This document shows positions 52,401 through 57,800 of a stretch of DNA of 64,000 nucleotides, in pieces; the stretch's first letter is position 1, and each line of letters opens with the position of its first letter. Source of the stretch: Diphasiastrum complanatum (lineage: Eukaryota > Streptophyta > Lycopodiopsida > Lycopodiales > Lycopodiaceae); the NCBI GenBank assembly GCA_029204225.1, contig MU832637.1, forward strand, positions 1 through 64,000, in the 5' to 3' direction. The position numbers and the translations under genes were made by a program. The notes under the pieces were generated by a model. It ran no database searches and was not told where the DNA came from. It saw only the letters and a program-made list of their open reading frames with translations.

Positions 52401-54497
52401 AGCTATTGATGCTTCAGGTTATCCCAACAAATCATATTGTAAGCACAATCATAAGACACTAAAACCCACTGACTTTGGAATATAGAATAAACACGTGGAC
52501 TTGATAAACAAAGAGTTTTGAAAATAAACTTACCAATAGATCTAGCAAGGCCCTACGGCACTTATTCATAAACTTCACTATGCAACAATTTTTGACAATA
52601 TAAAATCCAAGTGAGCAATATTGGGAAGCAATGGAAATGTAAGCCACATTATTTTTGTAATATATTTAGTATAAAATAAGCTTAACCACAAATTCAACAA
52701 TCTAATTCTTATTTTGCTAGAAAGCAAACCATTTGAAACATGAGGTGGAGAGGCTTCAAGAGCTTCATCTTTCGTAAACTCTATGCCACCATTAAGCTTC
52801 ATAGCATCGTCAATGCCACTTTCTTCTCCATTTATCTCTAATTTTCTAGTCACCCTCCTCTTGAGATCGAGATCAAGCTTCAATCTTTGCTTTGAAGATG
52901 AAATTGTCTTGCCTGAAGTCTCACGACTCCTCTGCTAGCCATTTACAAACAGAAATAAGAAGATGCTTATTTGAAAGCTTCAAGAAGAACACCGAGTTAC
53001 AAACTTTCAGCTTCTCAAAATGTGATACAAACCATAGGTTTCAAAAATTAGCACAATAAACTAGATCATGTAAGAAAAATAACTCTATGCAAGACTTTTA
53101 CCCAAATCAACTTGGGTGGGCGAGGCCAACTTAAGCATAATACACCAACTCACAACATGTGGGAAGAAAAATCAACAGATTAGCATTTCTCAATTTAATG
53201 AAATTGGTATCTTGAGTATCTTGTAAAGAAATTCATTTTTATGTTGTCCTAGAAGCCCTAAGATCCATTTTCTATCCTTTTTGACTTTCTAGAAGTGAAA
53301 TTTTTGCAAAGCTAAACTTTGGTCAAACCAGAACATTCTAATTTTCATTCTACACACGCTCTCAAACTTCTACCAATCAAATTCAAGGTCAGAGACACAG
53401 TCGCCATCAGCACTCTTCTAGTACATTGGCTCCTCCTATGTTATCATTGAGAGCCAATATCACAGCTTCCTTTAGTTGTCTCAGCTGAGAACATGATTTT
53501 CCAAAAAACTTACTCAAGAAAACTGCAGGGGTAAGATGGCTATCCCCTACTTCATGGTAGGATCAACAACACAACAGATAATTCTTGATGGTTTTTTCAA
53601 TATGTCCTGTGAAATCAAGAGGAAGATCTTTCATCTCAAACTAACCAGCAAGTAGCCACCAATCAACGCAGACCGTGGCTCATTGTCTGTTGCACTTGAA
53701 AGTCTCCCATGAACTTCCTCCACATTACCTCCTTCCATAGCTGAACTTGTTGCAACCACAGCATCTTCCCTGGCTTCTGCTTTTGTAGGTACAGATACAC
53801 TTTCCTTGCTGAATTCAATGGGCAAAGACTCGTCTGGAACAACAATTGTACCAATGGGTTCCTCCGAGATGAATGAGGATTCTGCAGCATGACTGATTGC
53901 GGTGTTACAGCAACGTATTGAAACGTTTGTGATCACTTGGGCACCACAAAATTCTGGCGAGAAAATTCCGTTCACAGCCTGAGTCTTAGCTGCTGAAACA
54001 TCCTGTGATTTCATTTCTGAATCTGTGGGTGTTTCCAAAGTAGTATCCTCTTCCCTAACAGACTCGTCCATTGGAAGAATCCCTTGAACTTCCATAGCCT
54101 CTTCACCTTGACTAGAAATACAGCAATCTAATTGAGCACTGTTTGATTCAATTTCTCCACCATTTAATGCCGGCCTATCCGCCATGTGAGAGTTGCATTC
54201 CAGTAATATCCGATTGGCCTCACCTTCTGATTTTGAAGAAGCCAACCCTTCCACCTCCATCTGGGCTTGTCCTGGTTTCGCCGCTGATCCAGCCTCTGCT
54301 TCTACTGCTGCTTCTGCTTCTGCTTCTGCTGCTGCTTCTGCTACTGCTGCTGGCTCTGATTCCTTTGGGGAATGCTGCTTCCTTGAAAAAAACGCATCCA
54401 AGCTGCCTCTTGCTGCTGCATTTTCTTGGGCTACTAAACTCGCTGCTTTGTTGATGGGCTTGCAATGCAGCGAAGCTGACGCCATCTCTGCCCGCAA
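20496..54497 (-). CDS. ATAD5/Elg1-like large subunit of the PCNA-unloading clamp loader (15 exons)
   Basis: ATAD5/Elg1 joins RFC2-5 to remove PCNA from replicated DNA in the nucleus. Fifteen exons chain with GT-AG borders and matching phases into 5214 nt (1737 codons plus stop): 54497-53646, 52931-52730, 42901-42687, 42311-42123, 41988-41683, 41592-41486, 27703-27556, 27399-27163, 26877-26818, 24939-24864, 24780-24346, 24163-24075, 23846-22038, 21468-21287, 20802-20496. Family marks: LWTERYQP (about 661-668), VCGN then FLNNWL, Walker A GPVGSGKS (749-756), INASEGRNG, Walker B LILFEDVD (906-913), sensor-1 TSN (940-942), LIEQLVKLCRHDLRK (about 984-998). Start is the first ATG; a second lies four codons later. 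Exon borders rest on reading alone, and the C-terminus is the least certain part. A clamp loader of the RFC1 or CTF18 type is less likely because of the LWTERYQP/VCGN and LQYW blocks. Confidence 0.85.
21287..21468 (-). CDS. ATAD5-like exon 14
   Basis: Acceptor ATTTCAG, donor AAG|GTGCTT. Encodes DSEFAEEVAASLAQIGLG and ends RFCFEHDLT with two bases left over, which pair with the single base starting exon 15. Helical C-terminal region. Confidence 0.75.
22038..23846 (-). CDS. ATAD5-like exon 13 (603 codons)
   Basis: Acceptor TGTGCAG, donor ACA|GTGAGT. Begins VCMSENMPKSPMLIEQLV, then KLCRHDLRKLMMMLQYW, the helical lid of the AAA+ module. The remaining 550 residues are a long polar segment with a basic stretch (MRHTKNQKMQKLRKKLK) and an SDSEDD acidic patch, probably disordered. 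Near the end it reads PVDKLWSSLLKSKAEAG and LEISCLLAEFGDVLSASDV, which looks folded. Confidence 0.85.
24075..24163 (-). CDS. ATAD5-like exon 12
   Basis: Acceptor TTGCAG, donor ATG|GTAAGC. Encodes (K)GQPHLPQLEKLVIQFTKPS and ends LVTHIFM. This is the family segment just after sensor 1, LPxLxxLxxxFxxPS. Confidence 0.82.
24346..24780 (-). CDS. ATAD5-like exon 11 with Walker B and sensor 1
   Basis: Starts after ATGAAG and continues the split codon from exon 10. A polar insert of about 100 residues precedes LILFEDVDIVFEED (Walker B) and RPLILTSN (sensor 1). The donor is A|GTATGA. The 83-bp intron before this exon is among the shortest in the gene. Confidence 0.85.
24864..24939 (-). CDS. ATAD5-like exon 10
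   Basis: Acceptor TTTGCAG, donor A|GTAAAT. Encodes INASEGRNGALIKHKFGEAM, corresponding to the family's VNASxxRNG block after the P-loop helix, and ends ESHGL. Confidence 0.82.
24940..26817 (-). other. ATAD5-like intron 9
   Basis: About 1.9 kb between exons 9 and 10, with short frames on both strands but no family I recognise. It is by far the longest of the introns inside the ATPase-coding part. Confidence 0.6.
26818..26877 (-). CDS. ATAD5-like exon 9 with the second half of Walker A
   Basis: A 20-codon exon: SGKSAAVYACAKEQGFTVLE. Joined to exon 8 it restores GPVGSGKS. The lysine is the ATP-phosphate ligand in this family. Confidence 0.88.
27163..27399 (-). CDS. ATAD5-like exon 8 with the first half of Walker A
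   Basis: Acceptor TTTCAG, donor GGT|GTAAGT, 79 codons. Begins VCGNKDSLSFLNNWLHSWK, matching the family's (V/I)CGN...FLxxWL block. It ends VLLTGPVG, so the P-loop is interrupted by the next intron. Confidence 0.88.
27556..27703 (-). CDS. ATAD5-like exon 7 with LWTERYQP
   Basis: Acceptor TGTACAG, donor CAG|GTTTTT. Encodes RLSWYLTCRSK and ends NVLWTERYQPSSSKQ, the family signature just before the AAA+ domain. The frame stays open past the donor for 18 codons before a stop. Confidence 0.85.
27746..27842 (+). repeat. (CT)n tract followed by a poly-C run at the 5' edge of LINE A
   Basis: Mostly CTCTCT from about 27750 to 27823, interrupted by CGCT units and a TTTTT, then about 20 C residues and GGGGCCCC. 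LINE A sequence starts directly after. It lies near the end of intron 6, close to exon 7. Confidence 0.88.
27850..28590 (+). pseudogene. LINE A endonuclease-domain remnant
   Basis: Frames 27872-28225 and 28144-28590 give VDFITDRDILFF, LSSTR-like blocks and MIGVTRTSTDSLGP. These align with better copies in LINE F (ILFFMETHES, IWVHL, MGVTRTSADALGP). The GDFNA(K/R) motif present in F and B is degraded here. The endonuclease nicks target DNA to prime reverse transcription. Confidence 0.65.
28590..30423 (+). pseudogene. LINE A reverse transcriptase
   Basis: Frame 28900-29484 covers the RT N-terminus and ends at NNYRTIMIV. About 20 bases are lost here relative to LINE F (GHVIAKLYG is missing), which shifts the frame to a stop. 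Frame 29517-29804 resumes with GQASFRAQYSTVDHIFTLRA and VDFRKAFDSVPRSLL. Frame 29750-29980 holds VKQSCSLSPILFGLYIDELE and LLYADDVVLVSP (catalytic YADD). Frame 30001-30423 holds VNIGKTKVMVFNTSRAFM. It is therefore in at least four frame pieces. Confidence 0.82.
30424..31140 (+). pseudogene. LINE A C-terminal region
   Basis: Residues such as KPSVPHEILLDEFAVPP and IQATL-like helices continue from the RT, matching 48800-48900 in LINE G1. Past 30900 the frame turns acidic and histidine-rich, and the zinc-knuckle part found in LINE G1 and in 39700-39910 is not clear here. Confidence 0.55.
31312..31404 (+). terminator. LINE A 3' end: AATAAA and CT-repeat tail
   Basis: AATAAA at 31317-31322, then AGCTTTCTTTCTTT and a CT run of about 70 bases to 31404. 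There is no poly(A). A similar AATAAA plus pyrimidine repeat ends the LINE fragment at 40400. Confidence 0.75.
31646..32383 (+). pseudogene. LINE B ORF1-like coiled-coil protein
   Basis: A 245-codon frame with a serine/proline-rich N-terminus, then heptad-like segments (IQQQILGLKRQLHFFEIENG, MDQLEKENVHLKQR, KISSLEKQVEETK) and the motif TWAARLKN. The W-A-x-x-L-K motif after the coiled coil recurs in ORF1 of LINE F (SWAAVLKK) and LINE G (SWASILRS). Beyond about 32290 the frame runs into unrelated sequence, so the RNA-binding half is missing. ORF1 proteins package LINE RNA. Confidence 0.65.
32395..33495 (+). pseudogene. LINE B endonuclease C-terminus and RT N-terminus
   Basis: ARDFNART (about 32421-32444) is the GDFNA(K/R) endonuclease motif with its G changed. 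The 298-codon frame 32599-33495 then gives TISDHSLLLLSL, containing the SDH motif that ends the endonuclease, and a polar linker into the RT fingers (STSMVENAIQNGQTHRATDV). The frame ends at a stop where LINE F and A read SSWCTNI. Confidence 0.72.
33540..34063 (+). pseudogene. LINE B reverse transcriptase palm remnant
   Basis: Frames 33651-33842 and 33867-34064 give GQAGFRAGYSTADQIF, VDFRKAFDFVPRHLL and VKQGCPLSPTLFALYIDDLE, in two phases. The catalytic YADD is lost at the Copia D junction. Confidence 0.8.
34064..34532 (-). repeat. 3' LTR of Copia D
   Basis: On the minus strand it follows TTAAGGAGGG, begins TGTTGGAATGTAAATGG and ends TTCTATTTCCTACA at the junction with LINE B RT. No second copy in the window, so the boundary is from the TG...CA rule and the junction. 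Confidence 0.65.
34541..35233 (-). other. 230-codon open frame of unknown nature next to the Copia D LTR
   Basis: The protein begins MKTLDNRFSHLLLVIYSPFY and carries GPCWEHFGQQSVEQP, which echoes the SSEHFGQQSVDK stretch at the end of the Copia D integrase frame. The remainder (MPKEFGTLFYCPYGKKYFRK, LRLDASLLRILFLYMLDMIG) has no motif I recognise. It ends just before the polypurine tract, where RNase H would normally end. Either a second C-terminal segment from a rearranged copy or captured sequence. Confidence 0.4.
35693..36799 (-). CDS. Copia D integrase, largely intact
   Basis: A 368-codon frame. It opens with the pre-integrase zinc part (CEGCIHGKFQRQAFP); the upstream H residues (FGHLNFASLK) lie in another frame above 36799. 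The catalytic residues are visible: D in HSDVCGPM, D in LRTDRGGEY and E in NGVAERKNRTIMEMAR. The C-terminus has GYSNESKGYRLFNMD and a proline/glutamine tail with repeats of GQQGPSSE(N/H). Integrase joins element cDNA to host DNA. The RT that should follow is deleted: HTWVLVDL runs directly into GIFISQQRYIE. Confidence 0.82.
   Translation of the reverse strand: MKMLKRFNIVEDIPNIEHPEGHVCEGCIHGKFQRQAFPIDGTIRVDGKFDLVHSDVCGPMRIESIGRCKYFVTSFDDLSRFTWIYPMKAKYEVFQRFKDFFSNDRKSVRAPLKILRTDRGGEYIKNKFGTYLQSKGIHHQMTTHFTPQQNGVAERKNRTIMEMARCMLKAKGLPHKFWAKVVITAAYISNRCPTKALKVLTPYEVWYGKKPTVSQLRIFGCTAYAFILDKLKTKLDDKGVKCIFVGYSNESKGYRLFNMDTNKIIVSCDVRFDEKTFYDVTPSHVMKGDFPHDAYLEIFPDLVLPSNHEDKGLPSTSSGQPTTSSILQPVVYQEEPIYGEEQPIEDIGQQGPSSENIGQQGPSSEHFG
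37001..37115. other. Junction between Copia D and the next Copia remnant
   Basis: Short stretch with no clear feature. The 5' LTR of Copia D is not found here. Confidence 0.4.
37116..37800 (+). pseudogene. Copia protease end, pre-integrase and integrase start remnant
   Basis: The frame 37116-37658 gives LKNVLLIPSINKNLLSVSPM (protease C-terminus), FDGGSCLIKRNG, LYKLDGYVV (pre-integrase) and MFVTCIDDFSRYCWIYLLKN, the start of the integrase core. The first catalytic D region is lost between NAHWTS and GRAK. It then shifts frame into FKFKNVLESQFNMKIKCLKL near 37620-37680 and decays. It is of the same broad type as 5110-5400. Confidence 0.72.
37801..39079 (+). other. Decayed retroelement interior
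   Basis: No clear domain. The last part (38860-39079) runs into a purine tract AAGGGGAG and an LTR, so the stretch is most likely the eroded 3' half of a Copia element. Short frames on either strand are not convincing. Confidence 0.4.
39080..39310 (+). repeat. Copia LTR (plus strand), 3' end uncertain
   Basis: Begins TGTTAGAGTTAATG right after TTAAGGGGAG. It contains a TATA-like TTATATAAAGAC near 39253. LINE-tail sequence starts at about 39313, so the LTR ends or is cut there. Confidence 0.6.
39313..40490 (+). mobile_element. LINE 3' fragment (same family as A, F and G), possibly the end of LINE B
   Basis: Broken frames read KPSIPYQIILAEFAVP-like residues at the start, then near 39780-39905 QLGVSPHQLYVEIGRF and CRLCTLDEVESKEHFTFWC, a C-x2-C...H...C knuckle like that of LINE G1. 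The fragment ends with AATAAA (40400-40405) and a pyrimidine repeat tail of TTCTCC and CTCTCC units to about 40490. Confidence 0.7.
40400..40490 (+). terminator. LINE tail: AATAAA and TTCTCC/CT pyrimidine repeat
   Basis: AATAAA followed by GTTCTGCTTCTTCTCC, repeated CTCCTT/CTCCCT units and a short CT run. Same layout as the LINE A end. Confidence 0.7.
40491..41485 (-). other. Intron 6, part next to exon 6
   Basis: About 1 kb with no recognised element. GC content is a little higher around 40650-41000. Short frames on both strands match nothing I know. Confidence 0.5.
41486..41592 (-). CDS. ATAD5-like exon 6
   Basis: Acceptor ATCCTCAG, donor AAAG|GTAACA. Encodes KQSKDSNVQSMDKEEAQG and ends LTFEKLKE with two bases left over. 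Those two bases join exon 7 in phase across a 13.8-kb intron. Confidence 0.72.
41683..41988 (-). CDS. ATAD5-like exon 5
   Basis: Acceptor TTCACAG, donor AAAG|GTGGAG, exactly 102 codons. Encodes SMENTLNWRNWNLLDVA and ends WLRELLKYLK. Acidic, serine-rich middle part with no motif that I recognise. Confidence 0.75.
42123..42311 (-). CDS. ATAD5-like exon 4
   Basis: Acceptor TCTCCAG, donor CAG|GTATCC, exactly 63 codons. Encodes ENARLSAGRPTHPFFSRQQK near its start. Separated from exon 3 by a small intron of 375 bp. Confidence 0.75.
42687..42901 (-). CDS. ATAD5-like exon 3
   Basis: Acceptor GACAG, donor GAG|GTATGC. Encodes SASRKRRKVTETESS (a likely nuclear localisation signal, RKRRK), then VDIDLWREAKLAAE. 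Its first two bases complete the codon split from exon 2 across a 9.8-kb intron full of transposons. Confidence 0.75.
42902..44024 (-). other. Intron 2, part next to exon 3
   Basis: No element or gene recognised; ordinary AT-rich intron sequence. Confidence 0.5.
44025..44218. repeat. 78-bp direct repeat pair with a hairpin between
   Basis: 44025-44102 and 44141-44218 are direct copies with two differences. The 3' end of the first copy (44070-44103) pairs with 44111-44144 as an inverted repeat of 34 bp with one mismatch and a 7-base loop. The second direct copy ends exactly where Copia E begins. It looks like a fold-back or a repair-made duplication. Confidence 0.85.
44236..44729 (+). pseudogene. 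Copia E integrase C-terminal remnant
   Basis: Frame 44236-44340 gives FWAEAIAAAVHLQN and KTPYEMW. After a frameshift 44352-44729 gives TGRKPDLSYVRVFGCAAYKH, GYSNGSQVYRLYNPTTKKVV and SSRDVKFDES. These are the standard post-core blocks of Copia integrase. Confidence 0.82.
44730..45437 (+). pseudogene. Copia E reverse transcriptase remnant
   Basis: Frame 44886-45167 gives EIESMRRNEAWTLEPLPKN, CKWVYKKKMKSDG and KARLVAKGYTQRYGVDY. Frame 45164-45403 gives MKTAFLHGDLEEEIFMKQP and YGLKQASRAWYKKLDSLL. A third piece at 45400 gives LTIFVDDSL (the YVDD box with F). A typical Copia RT cut off just after its catalytic motif. Confidence 0.85.
45437..46352 (-). pseudogene. LINE F reverse transcriptase
   Basis: Frame 45456-46106 reads IGHVIAKLYGTILQSM, LGQVGFSAHHSTTDHVF, ADFKKAFDSVPRFLL, VKQGCSLSPTLFGLY and LLYADDVALVSS with the catalytic YADD, then VNIEKTKVMVFNTSKAFM followed by a stop. 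The fingers (46103-46297, MVIETIKRMKTHRTRD) are in another frame. It is the best RT of this family here. Confidence 0.85.
46850..47726 (-). pseudogene. LINE F endonuclease (exonuclease/endonuclease/phosphatase fold)
   Basis: Frame 47379-47726 covers the start in one phase, and frame 47212-47529 gives METHESQIRGL (the metal-binding E region), GGVACLYRESL and YIWVHLIGRDIG. LPTGDFNAKTAA follows near 47145-47180. Frame 46352-47086 opens with MGVTRTSADALGP and ends the domain with LSNHSFLSF, where SDH is usual. The catalytic D of GDFNAK is kept. Broken by frameshifts. Confidence 0.78.
47677..48354 (-). pseudogene. LINE F ORF1: coiled coil plus RNA-binding-type domain
   Basis: A 225-codon open frame. 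Residues 1-75 form a charged coiled coil (MEEENGKIKAKMGDLQAENL, LKEMEDKIEQHKKT), followed by MSWAAVLKKG. The C-terminal half reads LNIRVRGIVDTQNAIEE, TLIFRFTSSITRRDVLRKR and TQIFMDDDLAYIQVEERR. This resembles the RRM-like and C-terminal parts of L1-type ORF1 proteins. The frame is intact, but the first ATG may not be the original start because the upstream sequence also lacks a stop for a few codons. Confidence 0.7.
48612..49400 (+). mobile_element. LINE G1: 5'-truncated LINE fragment (end of RT and zinc knuckle)
   Basis: Starts in the RT thumb (RLGKGHATLVQLEQVCFQRF), then DTFVSPIALYAAKTW and IRAKPSIPHQIILAEFAVPP. After frameshifts it gives LRVSSHQLEIEVGRF (frame 48971-49465) and a knuckle ending SDEHFLFRCPPP (frame from 49336). 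Plus strand. It lacks AATAAA and a tail. Confidence 0.78.
49408..50259 (+). pseudogene. LINE G2 ORF1: coiled coil plus RNA-binding-type domain
   Basis: The frame (which extends upstream to 49336 through the G1 knuckle) gives MGDTCHTYTQHTTPENISS, a coiled coil (about 60-180), SWASILRSSTTSS, then LNLRFRGLPTEGTALDQVTS, VLFVKFKTMDDRQTVLRARR, SQIYIDDDLTHCQWLQRK. It aligns block by block with LINE F ORF1 (LNIRVRG, TLIFRF, TQIFMDDDLAYIQ). No stop interrupts it. Confidence 0.72.
50640..51723 (+). pseudogene. LINE G2 reverse transcriptase remnant
   Basis: TIMIGHVIANLYDIILQSA, then VDFKKAFDYVPCSLL (about 50900), LSPTLFGSYNDELERVI and DILLYANDVVLVST: the YADD box reads YAND, so the catalytic site is lost. 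LFYTIVTPIALYATKTW near 51540-51600 is the thumb region. Many stops. Confidence 0.8.
51724..52729 (-). other. Intron 2, part next to exon 2
   Basis: No recognisable element or gene. AT-rich. The donor GTTTGC of exon 2 is at its upper end. Confidence 0.5.
52730..52931 (-). CDS. ATAD5-like exon 2
   Basis: Follows a TAGCAG acceptor. Encodes RSRETSGKTISSSK, then LKRRVTRKLEIN, and ends PPHVSN plus one base before GTTTGC. Basic and low in complexity. It is placed by phase, since exon 1 ends in phase 0 and this exon leaves one base for exon 3. Confidence 0.7.
53646..54497 (-). CDS. ATAD5-like exon 1 (residues 1-284)
   Basis: Begins MRAEMASASLHCKPINKAAS and ends GGYLL before GTTAGT. It holds RGSLDAFF (residues 30-37), close to a PCNA-interacting box but with R in place of Q. 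It also holds an alanine/glutamate tract (about 51-72) encoded by a GCT/TCT-type triplet repeat. The rest is acidic, serine-rich and probably disordered, as usual in ATAD5 N-termini. Confidence 0.8.
54296..54350 (-). repeat. Triplet repeat in ATAD5-like exon 1
   Basis: GCT/TCT triplets on the plus strand (GCAGAA-type on the coding strand) give an alanine/glutamate tract. Such tracts vary in length between individuals. Confidence 0.8.
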
Positions 54498-54850
54498 ACA
54501 GAGCTACAGCTAGCTGCCTCACCCTTCCGATCCAGCGCTGCAATTGGGCATCACACAAAAGCAACCTTGCTCATCCAAAAAAAGCAAGCCATACTTCCAC
54601 AAAACAGCATCACTGTTACATACATCAATCAATCAAAATTCAGAAGAAAAGCAGCAGCAAAAACAACAATTATGGATGAATCAAGAGTAGCTCGATGCAT
54701 GGAGATGCAGCAGAGCGGCAGAGGTAGAGAGGAGCAGCGAAGAATCGATTGAGAGAGAGATAGATGGGGTATCATTATGTGAAAAAAGTGGAGGGAATCC
54801 AAAAGGTTGAAACAGAATAAAAAGAGAGTTTTGTTGGGGCGGGCTTCTTC
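54498..54850 (-). promoter_or_regulatory. Presumed 5' leader and promoter of the ATAD5-like gene
   Basis: Immediately upstream of the start codon on the minus strand. It has pyrimidine-rich stretches on the transcribed strand (CTCTCTCAATCGATTC near 54745), common in plant leaders. No clear TATA box, and the start site is not determined. Confidence 0.35.
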
Positions 54851-57524
54851 ATTTTTTGGACTCTTTCTTCACCTCCTTTTTCTTGCACCTTTTAACCCAC
54901 ATTCCATTGCTTTTTCCACCTCCTTTTTTTGGCCTTTAAATATTAAGAGATTATGTGGCATAATGTCTTGAAGCTTTTGGCTCGGTAATTGTTCCCTCGG
55001 CTCGCTTTGCCAAGAGATTGTTTTTTATATCTGCTTATAGTTCAAATTCTGAAGGCATTATGTGGCCTAATGCCTTGAACCCGCCTCCTTTTTTTTGGCC
55101 TTTAAATATCAAGAGATTGTGTGATATAATATTTTATTTTATTTTTTTTGGAGGGAGGGTAAGTTTGCTATCTAAGGGCATTCTGCCTGGGAAGGGATCT
55201 ATCCGACTACGGTAGTCCAAGGGCGAAAGCCTTTCCTTGGGCAAAATGCCCTGAGGAGGTGTCCTTCCCTATTGTAATTTTTGTTTTTACTTTTTTTTTC
55301 AATGTGCTTTTTGTCGTGAATTTTTTTTACACACTTTCAGGGCAAAAGGTGCGTGTAAAAAAACAAAATCTAGTTCTATTTTCAATCCTTGAAAATCTTG
55401 TAATAGAACACTCGTATAATCGGTTGCAACATGGGATTCAAGAGCCTTTGTGGGTGTGTAGGACTCCTCCGAACATGGGTATGAGATAATAGGAGTATTT
55501 GGGAACGTTAGGATAGTCATGATTGATGATGATGATGATGAAGGCGCAAAGGAAGAGAAATAAGAGAAAGAAGAAGAATAGAGGAATGTTGGGTTGTGGC
55601 AACAACAAAATCACTAAAATGTTGTAGCAACAATAGCAGTAGTTTATGGATTTTGTTGGAGGGATGAGAGGAGGTGGAGAAGAGAAAAAGAGAGGTGGTG
55701 AGGGGGAGCGAGGGCTCCATAAGTTTTCCTAACCATCTAATGAGAGAGAGAGAGAGATATATATATATATATATTATTATAATGAGAGTGTATATTTTAG
55801 TGTGCCACCTCTTTGACATTTATCTTGCAACTAGTAATATCCCAATGAAAGTAAAACACGTGTTAAAGTGCCCATTATATCAAGCAATGTACGTGGGTCC
55901 AAAAAATGGGCTTGAGTTGCCCATACATGGCAAGGGTCCCATGCCACCTCATTTGTCACATGGTGGCAACTCAATGTAAGTCTAAAAGACAAATGGGAAG
56001 GGGGGGGGCACAATTTTTCTTTCCATGGACCAATGGGAGAACTGCATTTTGAATTGGAGACTTGCCAAACAATGTAATTTAAAACCACCCTAAGTAAATC
56101 TACAATGAAAGTATTGACAATAAGTAAAACTACAATTTGACAGTTATCACTAAAACTAGTGATTTTTCATATGTGAAAATTTAAAAACTTTGGAATCAAT
56201 AATGAAATGCCAATTTGAATGATTGGCGACTACACCAAGTAGTCATGCAACATTATAATAATACCCATGAAGGAGAAAAATGAACCAATGGTATGGTAGG
56301 TATTCAAATGGGCCAATCAAATTTTGGTTATCCATTTGAAACTTACCAGACAAGTTTGAAAGGGAGTGGTCCATTACTCATTGTCAGCTCATTTGTCAAG
56401 GTTTAAAAAATGGGTGGCAAGTGAAAGGACCAGACAAATGGAGTTGCTGCTAGTCTAGCATGGGCCTTATAGTTGCTCCTCTTATGGAAATATTTTTGGT
56501 TTAGTATAAGGTTGGTTTGAAAATTGGTAGTAAGAGTGGTTTCAAAGTCCAAGTTTGGCAAGTGCAAAGGCAAATGCAGAGGCAACAATAGTTGACATGC
56601 ACCAAAAAATCGTGACATCATGGTTTTAGATTGAGTTTCTGTTTTCTACTCTGGCATTCACTAAGATTCCCTCTACATTTAATTTCTTTTCCATATGATT
56701 TGAACCTCATGTGCCACACACATGGTGGCAACTCAAACTAAATATAACAGGGTTGAAGACACTTTATAGTAGCCATTTCTTCCCAATGAGGGGACTTATG
56801 GAGCTTTAGAATATTGAAATTACTTTAAGACCCTTCTGAAGTTTGTGAGAGGTTAATCTCTTGGGTCAAGGCATTCCACATAGGGCCTTGCCCAAGGGCG
56901 ACAAGAGCTTCAAGATAGGGAATGGCCTCTCCTAGGTGCTTCACCCAACAGAAAAAATTAATTCTATTTTTAAGACTTTAATTTAATGGAAGGGGGCACG
57001 AGGAGCCTAGTATGCCATGGCTATGAGTGATTTGCCTAATGTGATCAGCAAATGTTTTGCTTATTTCAAGTTGTGTTTGAGTTGCTTAGGTGGTTAGGCA
57101 TAAGCTGAAACAACCAATTTTTTGCTCCATCTGTTCGGAACTTTATTCCTTGTGGAAACTTTAAAAGCTTGTTATGGTGAGTAGTGACTTCAGAGGGCCT
57201 TTTTACCCACCCTCTAAATCCATTACTGACTGGAATATCGAATTGGGTCCAGACTGAGATATATGTTCCATTGGGACTTTCTTTTTTAAGTAGACAAGAG
57301 ACATCAATTTACGGATCTTTTGGCTCATTTGCAAGTGAGAGAGCTTATCTCCTCCTTTGTGAATGTGAGCCATGGGAATAGAGCTTGCTAGGTCTCATTT
57401 GCTCGGTCTCATGTGCCCAATCCACATGAATCCATGCCCATTTATATTTTATTTGCTTCCATCTCTATGATTCTATTGATAATTCCTTGAAGCTCTATTT
57501 GTATTTTGTGTTTTATGGCTATAT
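54851..57524. other. Upstream intergenic region
   Basis: AT-rich sequence with short frames on both strands, a GAGAGA/ATATAT run near 55741-55775 and a G-run near 56003. No gene family or complete element recognised. Confidence 0.5.
54917..55135 (+). repeat. Two copies of a 50-bp block upstream of the gene
   Basis: CCTCCTTTTTTTGGCCTTTAAATAT(T/C)AAGAGATT(A/G)TGTG occurs near 54917-54960 and 55084-55125, and a GGCAT(A/T)ATG...GCCT(T)AATGCCTTGAA phrase lies between. Direct duplication in the promoter-side flank. Confidence 0.65.
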
Positions 57525-57800
57525 TGTGAAGAATTTTAGATCATTAAGATCCAAAATATCCCTTCGATCTTTGGTTAGAAAGACAAACAAATCACCAATC
57601 TTGCCAATGTAAAAAAACCAACATCTACACTATGAATGAGATGCAAACTCTAATAGATCTTGATCAAACATCAATCAAAACATAAAATAATGTTGTTGTC
57701 CATACAAGAACAGTAAGCATAAGTCTAATATGAAAATTGGCCTCAATTGCCAAATATACCAATATGACCAAAATAGCAAAACTAGTTGAAATCTTTCACA
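57525..57800 (-). repeat. 3' LTR of Copia C2 (276 bp)
   Basis: TGTGAAAGATTTCAACTAG at the start and AAAATTCTTCACA at the end, as in 9255-9892. About 360 bp of the middle is missing compared with that copy: AGACTT is followed directly by ATGCTTACTG. Confidence 0.78.

Noticed and set aside
54143-54564. Poly-leucine and poly-alanine/serine frames opposite exon 1
   Set aside because: Shadows of the triplet repeat in the ATAD5-like exon 1.
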